From Lachnospiraceae bacterium (GTDB lineage Bacteria > Bacillota > Clostridia > Lachnospirales > Lachnospiraceae): a DNA stretch of 35,563 nt. Positions 24,614 to 33,588 of this stretch are shown piece after piece (positions within the stretch are counted from its first letter, which is position 1; each line of letters starts with the position of its first letter). Below the pieces are notes generated by a model, which had not been told where the DNA came from, ran no database searches, and saw only the letters and a program-made list of their open reading frames with translations. Both the position numbers and the translations under genes were made by a program. The stretch is taken from NCBI GenBank assembly GCA_017962225.1, contig JAGCVT010000098.1, forward strand, positions 1 through 35,563. Direction: 5' to 3'.

Positions 24614-25339
24614 ATGGCAGCCGAAAAAGATAATGTTGATGTTCAGAGACTGGAACGCAAGATATCGGAAATCGAAAAAATTCTCGAAGAAAGCAAGCCT
24701 TCCAAATTAAAAAAAGGAATGATTCTTGTCGAAATCGATCTTATTTTTGAAAAGCTCGAAGAACTCAAATCAATGATTCCCGATCAGATTAAGCTTGCTA
24801 ACAACGTTCTTTCAAAGAGAGAGAAACTTTTAAAGAGCGCAGAAGCTTTTGCTCATGACAAGATTGACAAGGCTAATGCAAAGGCTTACGAAATCGAGCA
24901 GGAAGCTATGGAAAAAGCTGCAGAAACTGAAGAAATGCTTCAGAACAAGCTTTCCGAAAACGAAATCATGCTTGAAGCTCAAAAGCAGGCTGACGCTTTG
25001 GTAGAAGAAGCACAGGTTCTTTCACAGAGAAGTGTTGATGAAGCTGAAGATTACAAAGAAGATATCATTAAGAGCATGAACTTCTACATGGACGATGTTT
25101 TGGTAGACATGCAGAAGGCTATTGAAGAAGTTATGCTTAAGAACAATAAAACATTTGAAGATGCACAGGCAAGACTTGATGCTTTGTATTCCAAGATTGA
25201 AGAAAACAGAGCCGAGATTGCTCCTTTGCTTGAAGAAAATGTTCCGGAACCTTCCAATCAGATTCAGCCGGAGCAGCAATACGTTCCCGAAGAAGAGGAA
25301 TATGAAGACGGCGAGCCTGTTGATGATGACGATTTCTAA
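24614..25339 (+). CDS. Coiled-coil protein, function unknown
   Basis: This 241-residue protein is almost entirely helical and highly charged, with coiled coil from about residues 8-30 and 60-210. It has heptads such as ALVEEAQVLSQRSVDEAEDY that resemble ATP-synthase b-subunit, DivIVA or V-type H-subunit stalks, and an acidic tail (YEDGEPVDDDDF). These resemblances are of coil type, not proof of relation. It follows coaD and ends at a strong terminator, a position seen for such genes in related clostridia. GAGGGG at 24601-24606 supports the start. A role as a membrane-proximal scaffold or division factor is only a guess. Confidence 0.7.
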   Translation: MAAEKDNVDVQRLERKISEIEKILEESKPSKLKKGMILVEIDLIFEKLEELKSMIPDQIKLANNVLSKREKLLKSAEAFAHDKIDKANAKAYEIEQEAMEKAAETEEMLQNKLSENEIMLEAQKQADALVEEAQVLSQRSVDEAEDYKEDIIKSMNFYMDDVLVDMQKAIEEVMLKNNKTFEDAQARLDALYSKIEENRAEIAPLLEENVPEPSNQIQPEQQYVPEEEEYEDGEPVDDDDF

Positions 25340-25342
25340 AAT

Positions 25343-25373
25343 AAATGACCTCTTAAATAAAGAGGTCATTTTT
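25343..25373 (+). terminator. Terminator after the coiled-coil gene
   Basis: AAATGACCTCTT at 25343-25354 pairs with AAGAGGTCATTT at 25360-25371 (AAATA loop), followed by T residues. It ends only 20 bases before the next start. Confidence 0.92.
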
Positions 25374-25392
25374 AATGCAATTAGGAGATTAT

Positions 25393-25968
25393 ATGTTTTC
25401 GAAATATAAGGGAGAATTTAAATATCTTAAAAAGCAGCCTGTAAGAATAGGTTTACTGACACTTGTTTTACTTTTAATGTGTGCAGGTGTTTTTATGATC
25501 GGTTATATAACCAAAGGTGATGTTAAGAATATCTTTACAATTATTGCCGTACTCGGAATGCTTCCGGTAGCAAAGATGATTGTTTCTTTTATCATGTATT
25601 TAAAAGCAGAAAAGTATTCCTGCAGTGAAGATATCAATAACGAAATCATGAATATTGCGGATAACAAGGATTTCTGCCTTGGTTTTGATTTTTACCTCAC
25701 AAGTTATAAAGTGAATTTTCCTCTGCTTTCGGTATTCATATATGACGGTTCGATTATCTGCCTTTCAGGCGATTCAAAGCTTGATGCAAAGGAATGCAGG
25801 GAACATATAGAAAAATACCTTGCCAATAATTACATTAACGGCTTTAAAGTCTATATTCTTGAAAATAAAGAGAAGTTTTATGAAAGATTAAAGAGCATAT
25901 CCGCAGATTATGCCAAATCCGAGGCAGATTTGACCGCATACGCTTTAATTAAGAGTATTTCCTTATAA
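25393..25968 (+). CDS. Membrane protein, function unknown
   Basis: This 191-residue protein has two adjacent membrane helices (about 21-41 and 45-66) and a cytosolic C-terminal domain of about 120 residues rich in alternating hydrophobics (SVFIYDGSIICLSGDSKLDA). No family is recognised. The ATG at 25393 is chosen because AGGAG at 25383-25387 precedes it; an ATG at 25375 overlaps the previous terminator. It precedes the pseudouridine synthase gene by four bases, and the two form a small unit. Confidence 0.68.
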   Translation: MFSKYKGEFKYLKKQPVRIGLLTLVLLLMCAGVFMIGYITKGDVKNIFTIIAVLGMLPVAKMIVSFIMYLKAEKYSCSEDINNEIMNIADNKDFCLGFDFYLTSYKVNFPLLSVFIYDGSIICLSGDSKLDAKECREHIEKYLANNYINGFKVYILENKEKFYERLKSISADYAKSEADLTAYALIKSISL

Positions 25969-25972
25969 TTAC

Positions 25973-26929
25973 ATGAAAGAATTTATAATTAACAAAACAA
26001 ACGAAAACCAAAGACTGGATAAATATCTTAAAAGAATTCTTCCAGCATCATCCAATTCTTTTATATACAAAATGCTTCGAAAGAAAAACATCGAGCTTAA
26101 CGGCAAGAGAGCGAAGGGAGACGAAATTCTCAAATCCGGTGATTCGATTAAAATCTTCTTTTCCGATGATACATTTTCAAAAATGTCAGAGACCGTAAAA
26201 GAAGATATCGGTATTTTCCTTGATGCTTTCAAAAATATAAAGAATGTCGAAATTGTGTTCGAGCATGAAGATTTTATGATTGTAAACAAGCCCGAAGGCG
26301 TTCTGACACAGAAAGACAAGAGCAGTCTTCCTTCATTGAACGAATGGTGCATCGGATATCTTTTGTCCAAAAACTTTATTGATGAGAAGTCTTTAAAGGA
26401 ATTTAAACCTTCTGTTTTAAACAGACTCGACAGAAATACAAAAGGTCTTGTCATATTCGGCAAAACACTTACCGGTTCTCAGAGGCTGTCTGAACTTATA
26501 AAAAAACGTGATTTAAAGAAATATTATTTTGCCAAAACAGAAGGCGGATGTGACTTAAAAGGTCTTTACAAAGCTTATTTGAGTAAGGATGAGAAGACTA
26601 ACAAAGTAACAATTTATGATGATATAAAGAATATTTCCGATAATATCAAATATTCTCCGATTTCTACAAAAATAAATGTACTTAAATCGGAAAAGGATTA
26701 TTCTCTGCTTGAAATCGAACTTATTACCGGTAAAAGCCATCAGATAAGAGCCCATTTATCGCATTTGGGATTTCCGCTGTTGGGAGATAAAAAATATAAC
26801 GGAAAAACTGATTCAAGCTGCAGATATCAGGAATTAATCGCATATAAACTGGTATTTCCCGAGTTTGATGAAGACGATGTATGGAATTCTTTAAGCAAAA
26901 AAATAATTAAAATAAATGTTGACAATTAA
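25973..26929 (+). CDS. RluA-family pseudouridine synthase
   Basis: This 318-residue enzyme converts uridine to pseudouridine in rRNA or tRNA. An N-terminal S4 RNA-binding domain (about 12-75) is followed by the RluA-type catalytic domain with the motif LNRLDRNTKGLV (149-160), where D153 is the catalytic aspartate; the more common form is HRLDxxTSG. The C-terminal motif LLEIELITGKSHQIRAHLSH matches RluC/RluD relatives. The exact target position cannot be told. The start follows the membrane-protein gene by four bases without a clear ribosome site. The his promoter overlaps the end of this gene. Confidence 0.92.
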   Translation: MKEFIINKTNENQRLDKYLKRILPASSNSFIYKMLRKKNIELNGKRAKGDEILKSGDSIKIFFSDDTFSKMSETVKEDIGIFLDAFKNIKNVEIVFEHEDFMIVNKPEGVLTQKDKSSLPSLNEWCIGYLLSKNFIDEKSLKEFKPSVLNRLDRNTKGLVIFGKTLTGSQRLSELIKKRDLKKYYFAKTEGGCDLKGLYKAYLSKDEKTNKVTIYDDIKNISDNIKYSPISTKINVLKSEKDYSLLEIELITGKSHQIRAHLSHLGFPLLGDKKYNGKTDSSCRYQELIAYKLVFPEFDEDDVWNSLSKKIIKINVDN

Positions 26930-26947
26930 TTTGGCGTCCTTTATACT
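26919..26947 (+). promoter_or_regulatory. Near-consensus promoter of the histidine operon
   Basis: TTGACA at 26919-26924 and TATACT at 26942-26947 are 17 bases apart, the best promoter in the window. The -35 box lies inside the last codons of the upstream gene. The leader to hisZ is about 65 bases and contains no T-box. Confidence 0.85.
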
Positions 26948-26962
26948 TTGTTACAATAGTTT

Positions 26963-26982
26963 GGTAATCTGGTAATTAGGTA
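26963..26982 (+). repeat. Three GGTA repeats with 8-base period in the his leader
   Basis: GGTA occurs at 26963, 26971 and 26979 (GGTAATCT, GGTAATTA, GGTAGCAA). A small stem TAGCA/TGCTA follows at 26981-26998. The role is unknown; it could be an operator or an RNA-binding site. Confidence 0.35.
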
Positions 26983-27017
26983 GCAATTTAAAGTGCTAAA
27001 GTGAACGAGGATAAAAA

Positions 27018-27971
27018 ATGAACTTATCATTATTACATACGCCCGACGGAGTAAGAGACTTTTACGGAGCCGAGCTTGATCTGAAAAATTACATAATGAA
27101 TAAATTTGAAAAGAATATTAAGCTTTACGGTTATGATGAAATTCAGACACCTACGCTTGAATTCTTAAATGTATTTCTTGAAGACGAAGATGTAGCTTTC
27201 GAATCAAAGACTTTCAGATTTATCGACAGAGACGGAAGCACGCTTGTTTTAAGACCCGACTATACACCGGGTGTTGCAAGATGTGCCGTTAAGTATTTTT
27301 CCGATGAGAACAAGCCTTTAAGATTCTTTTATAAGGGCAACGCTTTTTCGAACAAAGGTGAATATGAAGGAAAAGCTATTGAAGTTACCCAGATGGGCAT
27401 CGAACTTCTTAAGGACGATACCGTTTTGGGTGATGCCGAAGTAATTGAGCTTGTAATTAAGAACCTTCTTTCAATCGGACTTGAAGAATTCAAGATCTGT
27501 GTAAACACAAAAGAAAGCAATACTGACAGACTAGATAAGATGCTAAAACTTTTGGATTCAATGGGTTATTCGGAATATGTCACATACGATCCCGATATCG
27601 ATTCGAACTTTAAGTATTATACAGGAATGCTTTTCAAAGTTTATACATACGGCGTAGGCGATTCAATCTGCAAAGGCGGAAGATATAATTCATTATTAGA
27701 GAAATACGGTGATGCAGCTCCTGCTGTAGGATGCGTATTCCTTGTAGACAATATTCTTCAGAGCATTAAGAAGCAAAAAATCGCAACTGATATTGATGCT
27801 AAAAAGGTTTCTTTTGTTGTATATGAAGAAGGCAAAGAAATCGATGCAATCAAGAAGGCTAACGAATTAAGAGACAATGATATTAAATGCATAACCGTTG
27901 CAAAGAACCTTTTTGATGATGAATTAAAGGAAATGTGCAGTACAAACGGCTATGAAATCATAAACTGTTAA
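27018..27971 (+). CDS. hisZ: ATP phosphoribosyltransferase regulatory subunit HisZ
   Basis: HisZ is a paralog of histidyl-tRNA synthetase that has lost aminoacylation and serves as the regulatory partner of short-form HisG. The N-terminus (LLHTPDGVRDFYGAELDLKN) and the DAEVIELVI-like motif following motif 2 (about 130-150) mark this family. It has 317 residues, short against the usual 360-430; the end corresponds to a reduced C-terminal part (ISMFVVYEEGKEI region). Pairing with a 213-residue HisG just downstream supports the call over a true HisS. GAACGAGGAT near 27003 includes the ribosome site. Confidence 0.87.
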   Translation: MNLSLLHTPDGVRDFYGAELDLKNYIMNKFEKNIKLYGYDEIQTPTLEFLNVFLEDEDVAFESKTFRFIDRDGSTLVLRPDYTPGVARCAVKYFSDENKPLRFFYKGNAFSNKGEYEGKAIEVTQMGIELLKDDTVLGDAEVIELVIKNLLSIGLEEFKICVNTKESNTDRLDKMLKLLDSMGYSEYVTYDPDIDSNFKYYTGMLFKVYTYGVGDSICKGGRYNSLLEKYGDAAPAVGCVFLVDNILQSIKKQKIATDIDAKKVSFVVYEEGKEIDAIKKANELRDNDIKCITVAKNLFDDELKEMCSTNGYEIINC

Positions 27972-27983
27972 TCGGAGATTTTT

Positions 27984-28625
27984 ATGAACGACAGATATTT
28001 GACAATTGCACTTTGTAAAGGAAGAGTTGCCAATCAGACAATGGAGCTTCTCGAAAAACTTGGCATTAGGTGCGATGAAATAAAAGATAAGAACACAAGA
28101 AAACTTATCTTTACAGACGAAAAGAACAAGCTAAAATTCTTCCTTGCTAAAGGTCCCGACGTTCCCACCTATGTTGAATACGGAGCTGCCGATTTGGGTG
28201 TTGTGGGAAGTGATATTATAGATGAAGAGCAAAGGAGAGTAACAGAGCTTCTGGATCTTGGATTCGGAAAGTGCAGAATGTGCGTATGCGGTCCCAAGGA
28301 TGCCAGTGAGCTTTTATTACACCGTGAACAGATTCGTGTCGCAACCAAATATCCTGTAATAGCTAAAGATTACTTCCACAACAAGAAATATCAGACCGTA
28401 GATATCATAAAATTAAACGGTTCCGTTGAATTAGGGCCCATTGTTGAGCTTTCAGATGTTATAGTAGACATAGTTGAAACCGGTTCAACGCTTCGCGAAA
28501 ACGGCCTTGAAGTACTCGAAGAAATCTGTCCGATCTCATCCAGACTTATTGTAAACAGAGTAAGCATGAAGATGCAGAAGGAACGTATAGAAAAGCTTGT
28601 AGAGGATATAAAAGCTAATTTATAA
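27984..28625 (+). CDS. hisG: ATP phosphoribosyltransferase, short form
   Basis: HisG joins ATP and PRPP in the first step of histidine synthesis. At 213 residues it is the short form, which lacks the C-terminal regulatory domain and works with HisZ, encoded just upstream. Visible motifs are the start LTIALCKGRV, DLGVVGSDII (70-79) and the PRPP site DIVETGSTLREN (162-173). It starts 12 bases after hisZ with CGGAG as ribosome site. Confidence 0.95.
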   Translation: MNDRYLTIALCKGRVANQTMELLEKLGIRCDEIKDKNTRKLIFTDEKNKLKFFLAKGPDVPTYVEYGAADLGVVGSDIIDEEQRRVTELLDLGFGKCRMCVCGPKDASELLLHREQIRVATKYPVIAKDYFHNKKYQTVDIIKLNGSVELGPIVELSDVIVDIVETGSTLRENGLEVLEEICPISSRLIVNRVSMKMQKERIEKLVEDIKANL

Positions 28626-28641
28626 ACTGAAAGGATTAATC

Positions 28642-29934
28642 ATGAATAAATATATTTTAAACGAAGAGAACAAGCAGAATCTTTTAAATAATCTTCTTAA
28701 AAGAAGCACATCAAACTATCCGGAATATGAAAAGAAAGTTGCTTTAATCTGCGAAGATGTTAAGGAAAGAAAAGACGAGGCACTTTTCGAATATACTCTT
28801 AAATACGATAAATATGCTTTAAACAAAGACAATATAAGAGTAACGGAAGCAGAAGTAGAAGAGGCAGTTAAGAATCTTGATCCCGAATTATATGCAATCA
28901 TGCAGGAAGCATTTAACAATATTAAGACTTATCATGAAAAGCAGGTTCGTAATTCATTCTTTGATACAACCGAAGACGGAACATTTTTAGGTCAGAGAAT
29001 TATGCCTATTGAGACTGTCGGCGTATATGTTCCCGGCGGAAAAGCTGCTTATCCTTCATCCACATTAATGAACATTGTTCCCGCGCTGGTAGCAGGCTGT
29101 AAAAGAATCGTAATGGCTACTCCATGTAACAGCGAAGGAAAAGTAAGCGATACAACTCTTGCTGCAGCAAAAATCTGTGGTATTAATGAGATATACAAAA
29201 TAGGCGGCGCTCAGGCAATCGCATCACTCGCTTTCGGAACCGAAACAGTTCCCAAGGTAAGTAAGATTGTAGGACCCGGAAATATTTTCGTAGCTTTGGC
29301 TAAAAGATACGTATACGGACATGTTTCGATAGATTCGATTGCAGGCCCCAGTGAAATACTTGTACTTGCAGACGAAACAGCAAATCCTAAATTTGTAGCC
29401 GCAGATTTAATGAGTCAGTGCGAACATGACGAAATGGCCAGCGGTATTCTTATTACTACAAGCGAAGAACTTGCAAATGATGTTGAAAAATACGTAGAAG
29501 AGTTCTTAAAAGACGCTCCCAGAAAAGAGATACTTGAGAAATCTTTAGATAAATTCGGTTTCATTTTAGTTGCAAAAGATATCAAGGAAGCAGTTGATGC
29601 AGTAAACGATATCGCTAGCGAACACTTAGAGATTTTAACCAAGAATCCTCTTGAAACCATGGGAATGGTTAAGAACGCAGGCGCTATTTTCCTCGGAGAA
29701 TATTCATCCGAACCTTTGGGTGACTATTTTGCAGGTCCCAACCATGTTCTTCCTACAAACGGAACAGCGAAGTTCTTTTCACCTCTTTCTGTTGACGACT
29801 TCATCAAAAAGAGCAGCGTGATCTGTTTCTCAAAAGATGCTTTGGAAAAATGTCACACCAAGATTGAAAAATTCGCCAAGAGCGAAGGACTTTACGCACA
29901 CTCCAAATCCATTGAAGTGAGATTTGAGAAATAA
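28642..29934 (+). CDS. hisD: Histidinol dehydrogenase
   Basis: HisD carries out the last two steps, histidinol to histidinal to histidine, with NAD and zinc. The 430-residue protein has GVYVPGGKAAYPSS near 127-140, IAGPSEILVLAD (233-244), zinc ligands Q259, H262, D361 and H420, and catalytic E327-H328 in SEHLEI. The numbering matches the E. coli enzyme almost exactly. It follows hisG by 16 bases with AAAGGA upstream. Confidence 0.96.
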   Translation: MNKYILNEENKQNLLNNLLKRSTSNYPEYEKKVALICEDVKERKDEALFEYTLKYDKYALNKDNIRVTEAEVEEAVKNLDPELYAIMQEAFNNIKTYHEKQVRNSFFDTTEDGTFLGQRIMPIETVGVYVPGGKAAYPSSTLMNIVPALVAGCKRIVMATPCNSEGKVSDTTLAAAKICGINEIYKIGGAQAIASLAFGTETVPKVSKIVGPGNIFVALAKRYVYGHVSIDSIAGPSEILVLADETANPKFVAADLMSQCEHDEMASGILITTSEELANDVEKYVEEFLKDAPRKEILEKSLDKFGFILVAKDIKEAVDAVNDIASEHLEILTKNPLETMGMVKNAGAIFLGEYSSEPLGDYFAGPNHVLPTNGTAKFFSPLSVDDFIKKSSVICFSKDALEKCHTKIEKFAKSEGLYAHSKSIEVRFEK

Positions 29935-29955
29935 TTATTTAAGAAAGGGAAAACT

Positions 29956-30564
29956 ATGAGAACATCATCCCAGGAGAGAAACACTAAAGAAACTCAGATT
30001 AAAATGAGTCTAAATATTGACGGTTCGGGAATCGGTAATATCAATTCCGGTATCGGATTCTTCGATCATATGCTTAATTCCTTTGCAAAACACGGAAATT
30101 TTGATCTGGATCTTGAATGCAAAGGCGATTTAAATGTAGACTGTCACCACACGGTTGAAGATATAGGTATTGTACTCGGAACCTGCTTTAAAGAAGCCTT
30201 AGGTAACAAGGAAGGCATTAACAGATATGCGTCTTTTGTAATGCCCATGGACGACGCTTTGGTGCTTTGTGCTGTTGATTTCTCAGGCAGACCTTATCTT
30301 AATTTCTCATATGATTTTGAAGATCAGAGAATTTCGGATTTTGAGGTATATACTGTAGGCGATTTCGAAACAGAAACTTTAAGAGAGTTTTTATATTCGG
30401 TATCTTACGCTGCAGGCATGAATCTGCACATCAAGATTATGGACGGCAATAATACACATCACATCATCGAAGCTATATTTAAAGCAATGGCTAACGCAAT
30501 GAGAATAGCAGCTTCAAAGAATCCCTACAGAGAAGGAATTCTTTCAACGAAAGGAGCTCTTTAA
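29956..30564 (+). CDS. hisB: Imidazoleglycerol-phosphate dehydratase
   Basis: This 202-residue enzyme removes water from imidazole glycerol phosphate, a mid-pathway step. It is the monofunctional form without a phosphatase domain. The metal-binding motifs are all present: FFDHMLNSFAKHG, DCHHTVEDIGI and THHIIEAIFKA. It overlaps the next gene by one base (TAATG) and follows hisD by 21 bases with AAAGGG upstream. Confidence 0.96.
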   Translation: MRTSSQERNTKETQIKMSLNIDGSGIGNINSGIGFFDHMLNSFAKHGNFDLDLECKGDLNVDCHHTVEDIGIVLGTCFKEALGNKEGINRYASFVMPMDDALVLCAVDFSGRPYLNFSYDFEDQRISDFEVYTVGDFETETLREFLYSVSYAAGMNLHIKIMDGNNTHHIIEAIFKAMANAMRIAASKNPYREGILSTKGAL

Positions 30565-31718
30565 TGGTTTTAATAGGCAGGAAAATAGAATTTGGCAATT
30601 CTGATTCATTCAGAGATTTTACAGATATCATAAAAGATGTAAATACAAAGGGCTATGATTATCTTTATGTAAAAGGAGAAGCATATTCAGACGCCGATAA
30701 AGAAAATTTCTTCCACAATATGATTGAAATTGTTTCTTTATGCGAGAAGAAAGTACTTGTCGAATTTCCTCTTACGCATTTTGAGGATATGAAAAAGCTT
30801 TATTATGCTAATGTTTGTCAGATAATCGCATCCGACGGAACATCTCTTGAAGATTCTGTAATTGAAGACGGCAAAAAGAGATTTGGCGAAAAGCTTGTAG
30901 TTTTTAAAAAGAATTTTGCCGAATATTCTTCAGATTTTGATTCAAACTGCAGCAATCCTTTTAGTTTCGGATATACAAAAGAAGCGTTAAATGAAAAAGA
31001 AGAGTATTATCTTACTGACAATGCTTTGGAAGCAAATGATATTTTTGCAATAAAGAATCTGTTTGAAAATGAAGGAATCGATGTATTTTCACTTAAATGT
31101 CAGATTCCCTGGGAAAAGCTTAAGAAGAATGCGGACGGCTTAATCCCTGCGATAGTTGTTGATTATAAGAGCGATAAAATCCTTATGATGGCATACATGA
31201 ATGAGGATGCTTACAACAACACATTTAAGACCGGTCTTATGAATTATTATTCAAGATCGCGTAATTCACAGTGGATAAAAGGTGAAACAAGCGGTCACTT
31301 CCAGTATGTTAAATACATTAAGGCTGACTGTGATTTCGATACGCTTCTTTGCGGAGTTTCTCAAATCGGCGTTCCATGCCATACCGGCAAGGATACATGT
31401 TTCTTTAACGACGTACTTGTAAATGATTCATCCGAAAAGAATCCTTCCAAGATACTTACGGACCTTTATAAAGTAATAGAAGACAGAAAAGTGAACCCCA
31501 AAGAAGGTTCTTATACCAATTATTTATTCGACAAAGGTCTTGACAAGATATTAAAGAAAGTCGGAGAGGAAGCTTGCGAAATCGTTATTGCTTCAAAAAA
31601 TGAAGAACCAAAAGAAATTAAATATGAAATAGCAGATTTCCTTTATCACTTATCGGTACTGATGGTTGAAAAGGGCGTAACCTGGGAAGAGGTTGCTGAC
31701 GAACTTGCTAAAAGATAA
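30564..31718 (+). CDS. hisIE: HisIE with N-terminal HisA/HisF-like half-barrel
   Basis: The C-terminal two thirds is a fused phosphoribosyl-AMP cyclohydrolase (HisI, about 185-290, with DCDFDTLL and Cys256, Cys263, Cys272, Cys279) and phosphoribosyl-ATP pyrophosphatase (HisE, about 296-384, with KKVGEEACEIVIASKNEEPK). These catalyse steps two and three of the pathway. The first 180 residues are extra. Residues 28-115 follow the pattern of the first half of a HisA/HisF barrel: a strand-helix unit, a place where GGGIR would sit reading VEFPLTHFEDM, then IIASDGTSLED where IIGTAALED is expected, and KRFGEKLVV. The phosphate-binding glycines are lost, so it is probably not catalytic. hisA, hisF, hisH and hisC are not nearby. 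Confidence 0.88.
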   Translation: MVLIGRKIEFGNSDSFRDFTDIIKDVNTKGYDYLYVKGEAYSDADKENFFHNMIEIVSLCEKKVLVEFPLTHFEDMKKLYYANVCQIIASDGTSLEDSVIEDGKKRFGEKLVVFKKNFAEYSSDFDSNCSNPFSFGYTKEALNEKEEYYLTDNALEANDIFAIKNLFENEGIDVFSLKCQIPWEKLKKNADGLIPAIVVDYKSDKILMMAYMNEDAYNNTFKTGLMNYYSRSRNSQWIKGETSGHFQYVKYIKADCDFDTLLCGVSQIGVPCHTGKDTCFFNDVLVNDSSEKNPSKILTDLYKVIEDRKVNPKEGSYTNYLFDKGLDKILKKVGEEACEIVIASKNEEPKEIKYEIADFLYHLSVLMVEKGVTWEEVADELAKR

Positions 31719-31720
31719 AT

Positions 31721-33586
31721 ATGAGAAAAACTGCGCTTAGTCATGAAATATTAATGACTGTCGACAAGCCGGCGAGATATATCGGCGGAGAATTTAACTC
31801 CGTCATGAAGGATCCGAACGAAATCGATATAAGATTTTGCATGTGTTTCCCCGATGTCTACGATATCGGAATGTCACATCTAGGAATCCAGATTTTATAC
31901 GCCATGTTCAATTCTTTTGAAGATACATGGTGCGAAAGAGTATATTCTCCCTGGCCTGATTTAGACAAAATAATGAGGGATAAAAATATCCCTCTTTTTT
32001 CGCTTGAAAGCCAGGACCCCGTAAAAGACTTTGATTTCCTCGGCATAACACTTCAATACGAAATGTGTTATACGAATATTCTGCAGGTTTTGGAGCTTGC
32101 ACAGATTCCGATCTGGGCTAAAGACAGAACTGATAAAGATCCTATTGTAATAGGCGGCGGTCCCTGTTCTTATAATCCCGAGCCCATTGCCGAATTCTTT
32201 GATATGTTTTATATCGGAGAGGGTGAAGTTGCCTACAGGGCTTTGCTTGATTTATATAAAGAATGTAAAAAAGAAGGCTGCTCCAGAGAAGATTTTCTTT
32301 ATAAAGCCACATTCATTGACGGCATATACGTTCCGTCATTAATTAATGTCGAATATAACGATGATTTTACGATTAAAAAGTTCGTTCCCGTAAAAGAAGG
32401 GGTCAGAACGGTTGTCAAAAAAGAAGTTGAAACCGACTTAAACGATTCTTTTTATCCCGTAAAACCCATTATTCCGTTCATAAAAGCAACTCAGGACCGT
32501 ATAACTCTCGAAATCATGAGAGGCTGTCCCAGAGGCTGTCGTTTCTGTCAGGCAGGCCAGCTTTACAGACCGATACGAACAAGAGATGTCGAGGTTTTAA
32601 AAGAATTTGCGAGACAGATGATTGAAAACTCCGGATACGAAGAGATTAACCTAAGCTCGCTTTCTTCGTCGGATTATCCCGAGTTAAAAGAATTAATATT
32701 ATACTTAATCGATTACTGCAACGAAAAGAAAGTAAATATATCATTGCCTTCATTGAGAATCGATGCTTTTTCGCTTGATGTAATGAACAAAGTCCAGGAT
32801 ATTAAGAAATCAAGCCTTACTTTTGCGCCCGAAGCCGGTTCTCAACGAATGAGAAATGTAATAAATAAGGGTTTAACGGAAGAACAGATTCTTGAAGGTT
32901 CCAGACTGGCTTTTTTAGGAGGATGGAATAAGGTTAAGCTTTATTTTATGCTCGGACTTCCTTTTGAAGAGGATGAAGATGTTGTTGCCATAGCAGAACT
33001 TTGCGAAAAGGTCGCTAAGGAATATTACGAGACTCTTCCAAAGGAACAGAGAAAACAGAGAGTATCCATTACCGCATCCACATCATTCTTTATTCCGAAG
33101 CCTTTTACGCCTTTCCAGTGGGCTTCACAGTTTACGCTTGAAGACTTCAGGGATAAAGCCTATTTAACGCGTACAAGTATCATGAATCAGCTTAATCAAA
33201 GAAGCATTAAGTATAACTGGCATGATACGGATGTTTCCGTTCTTGAAGGAATATTCGCTCGTGGCGACAGAAGACTGGCAAAGGTTATATATGCTGCATA
33301 TATAAACGGCGCAATGTATGATGCCTGGAACGATTATTTCAATTACGATATCTGGCTTAAATCCTTTGAAGAAAACGGTATCGATATGTTCTTTTATACC
33401 ACCAGAAAAAGGGACCTCGAAGAAATATTCCCCTGGGATTTCATCGATATCGGTGTTACAAAGAATTATCTTAAAAGAGAATGGCTTCGTGCCAAAGAAG
33501 GAAAAATCACAGAAAACTGTATGATTAAGTGTAACGGATGCGGCGCAAATGTTTACGGAGCCGGAAAGTTTTGTTTTAAACAGTAA
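31721..33586 (+). CDS. B12-binding radical SAM protein (TIGR03960 type)
   Basis: This 621-residue protein begins with a B12-binding-like region (DIRFCMCFPDVYDIGMSHLG, about 36-55) and contains a radical SAM core with the cluster motif CPRGCRFC (C269, C273, C276) and the following RPIRTRDVE. The C-terminus has four cysteines (C600, C604, C607, C618) that may bind zinc or a cluster. Family members sit next to a DUF2344 gene, as here, and next to rnase E/G, rplU and rpmA in many Firmicutes. The reaction is unknown; a modification of RNA or ribosome is a reasonable guess from context. The start lies three bases after hisIE. Confidence 0.9.
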   Translation: MRKTALSHEILMTVDKPARYIGGEFNSVMKDPNEIDIRFCMCFPDVYDIGMSHLGIQILYAMFNSFEDTWCERVYSPWPDLDKIMRDKNIPLFSLESQDPVKDFDFLGITLQYEMCYTNILQVLELAQIPIWAKDRTDKDPIVIGGGPCSYNPEPIAEFFDMFYIGEGEVAYRALLDLYKECKKEGCSREDFLYKATFIDGIYVPSLINVEYNDDFTIKKFVPVKEGVRTVVKKEVETDLNDSFYPVKPIIPFIKATQDRITLEIMRGCPRGCRFCQAGQLYRPIRTRDVEVLKEFARQMIENSGYEEINLSSLSSSDYPELKELILYLIDYCNEKKVNISLPSLRIDAFSLDVMNKVQDIKKSSLTFAPEAGSQRMRNVINKGLTEEQILEGSRLAFLGGWNKVKLYFMLGLPFEEDEDVVAIAELCEKVAKEYYETLPKEQRKQRVSITASTSFFIPKPFTPFQWASQFTLEDFRDKAYLTRTSIMNQLNQRSIKYNWHDTDVSVLEGIFARGDRRLAKVIYAAYINGAMYDAWNDYFNYDIWLKSFEENGIDMFFYTTRKRDLEEIFPWDFIDIGVTKNYLKREWLRAKEGKITENCMIKCNGCGANVYGAGKFCFKQ

Positions 33587-33588
33587 AG

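Noticed and set aside
25969..26463. Open frame of 164 codons on the minus strand
   Set aside because: It is antisense to the pseudouridine synthase gene and has antisense-type composition.
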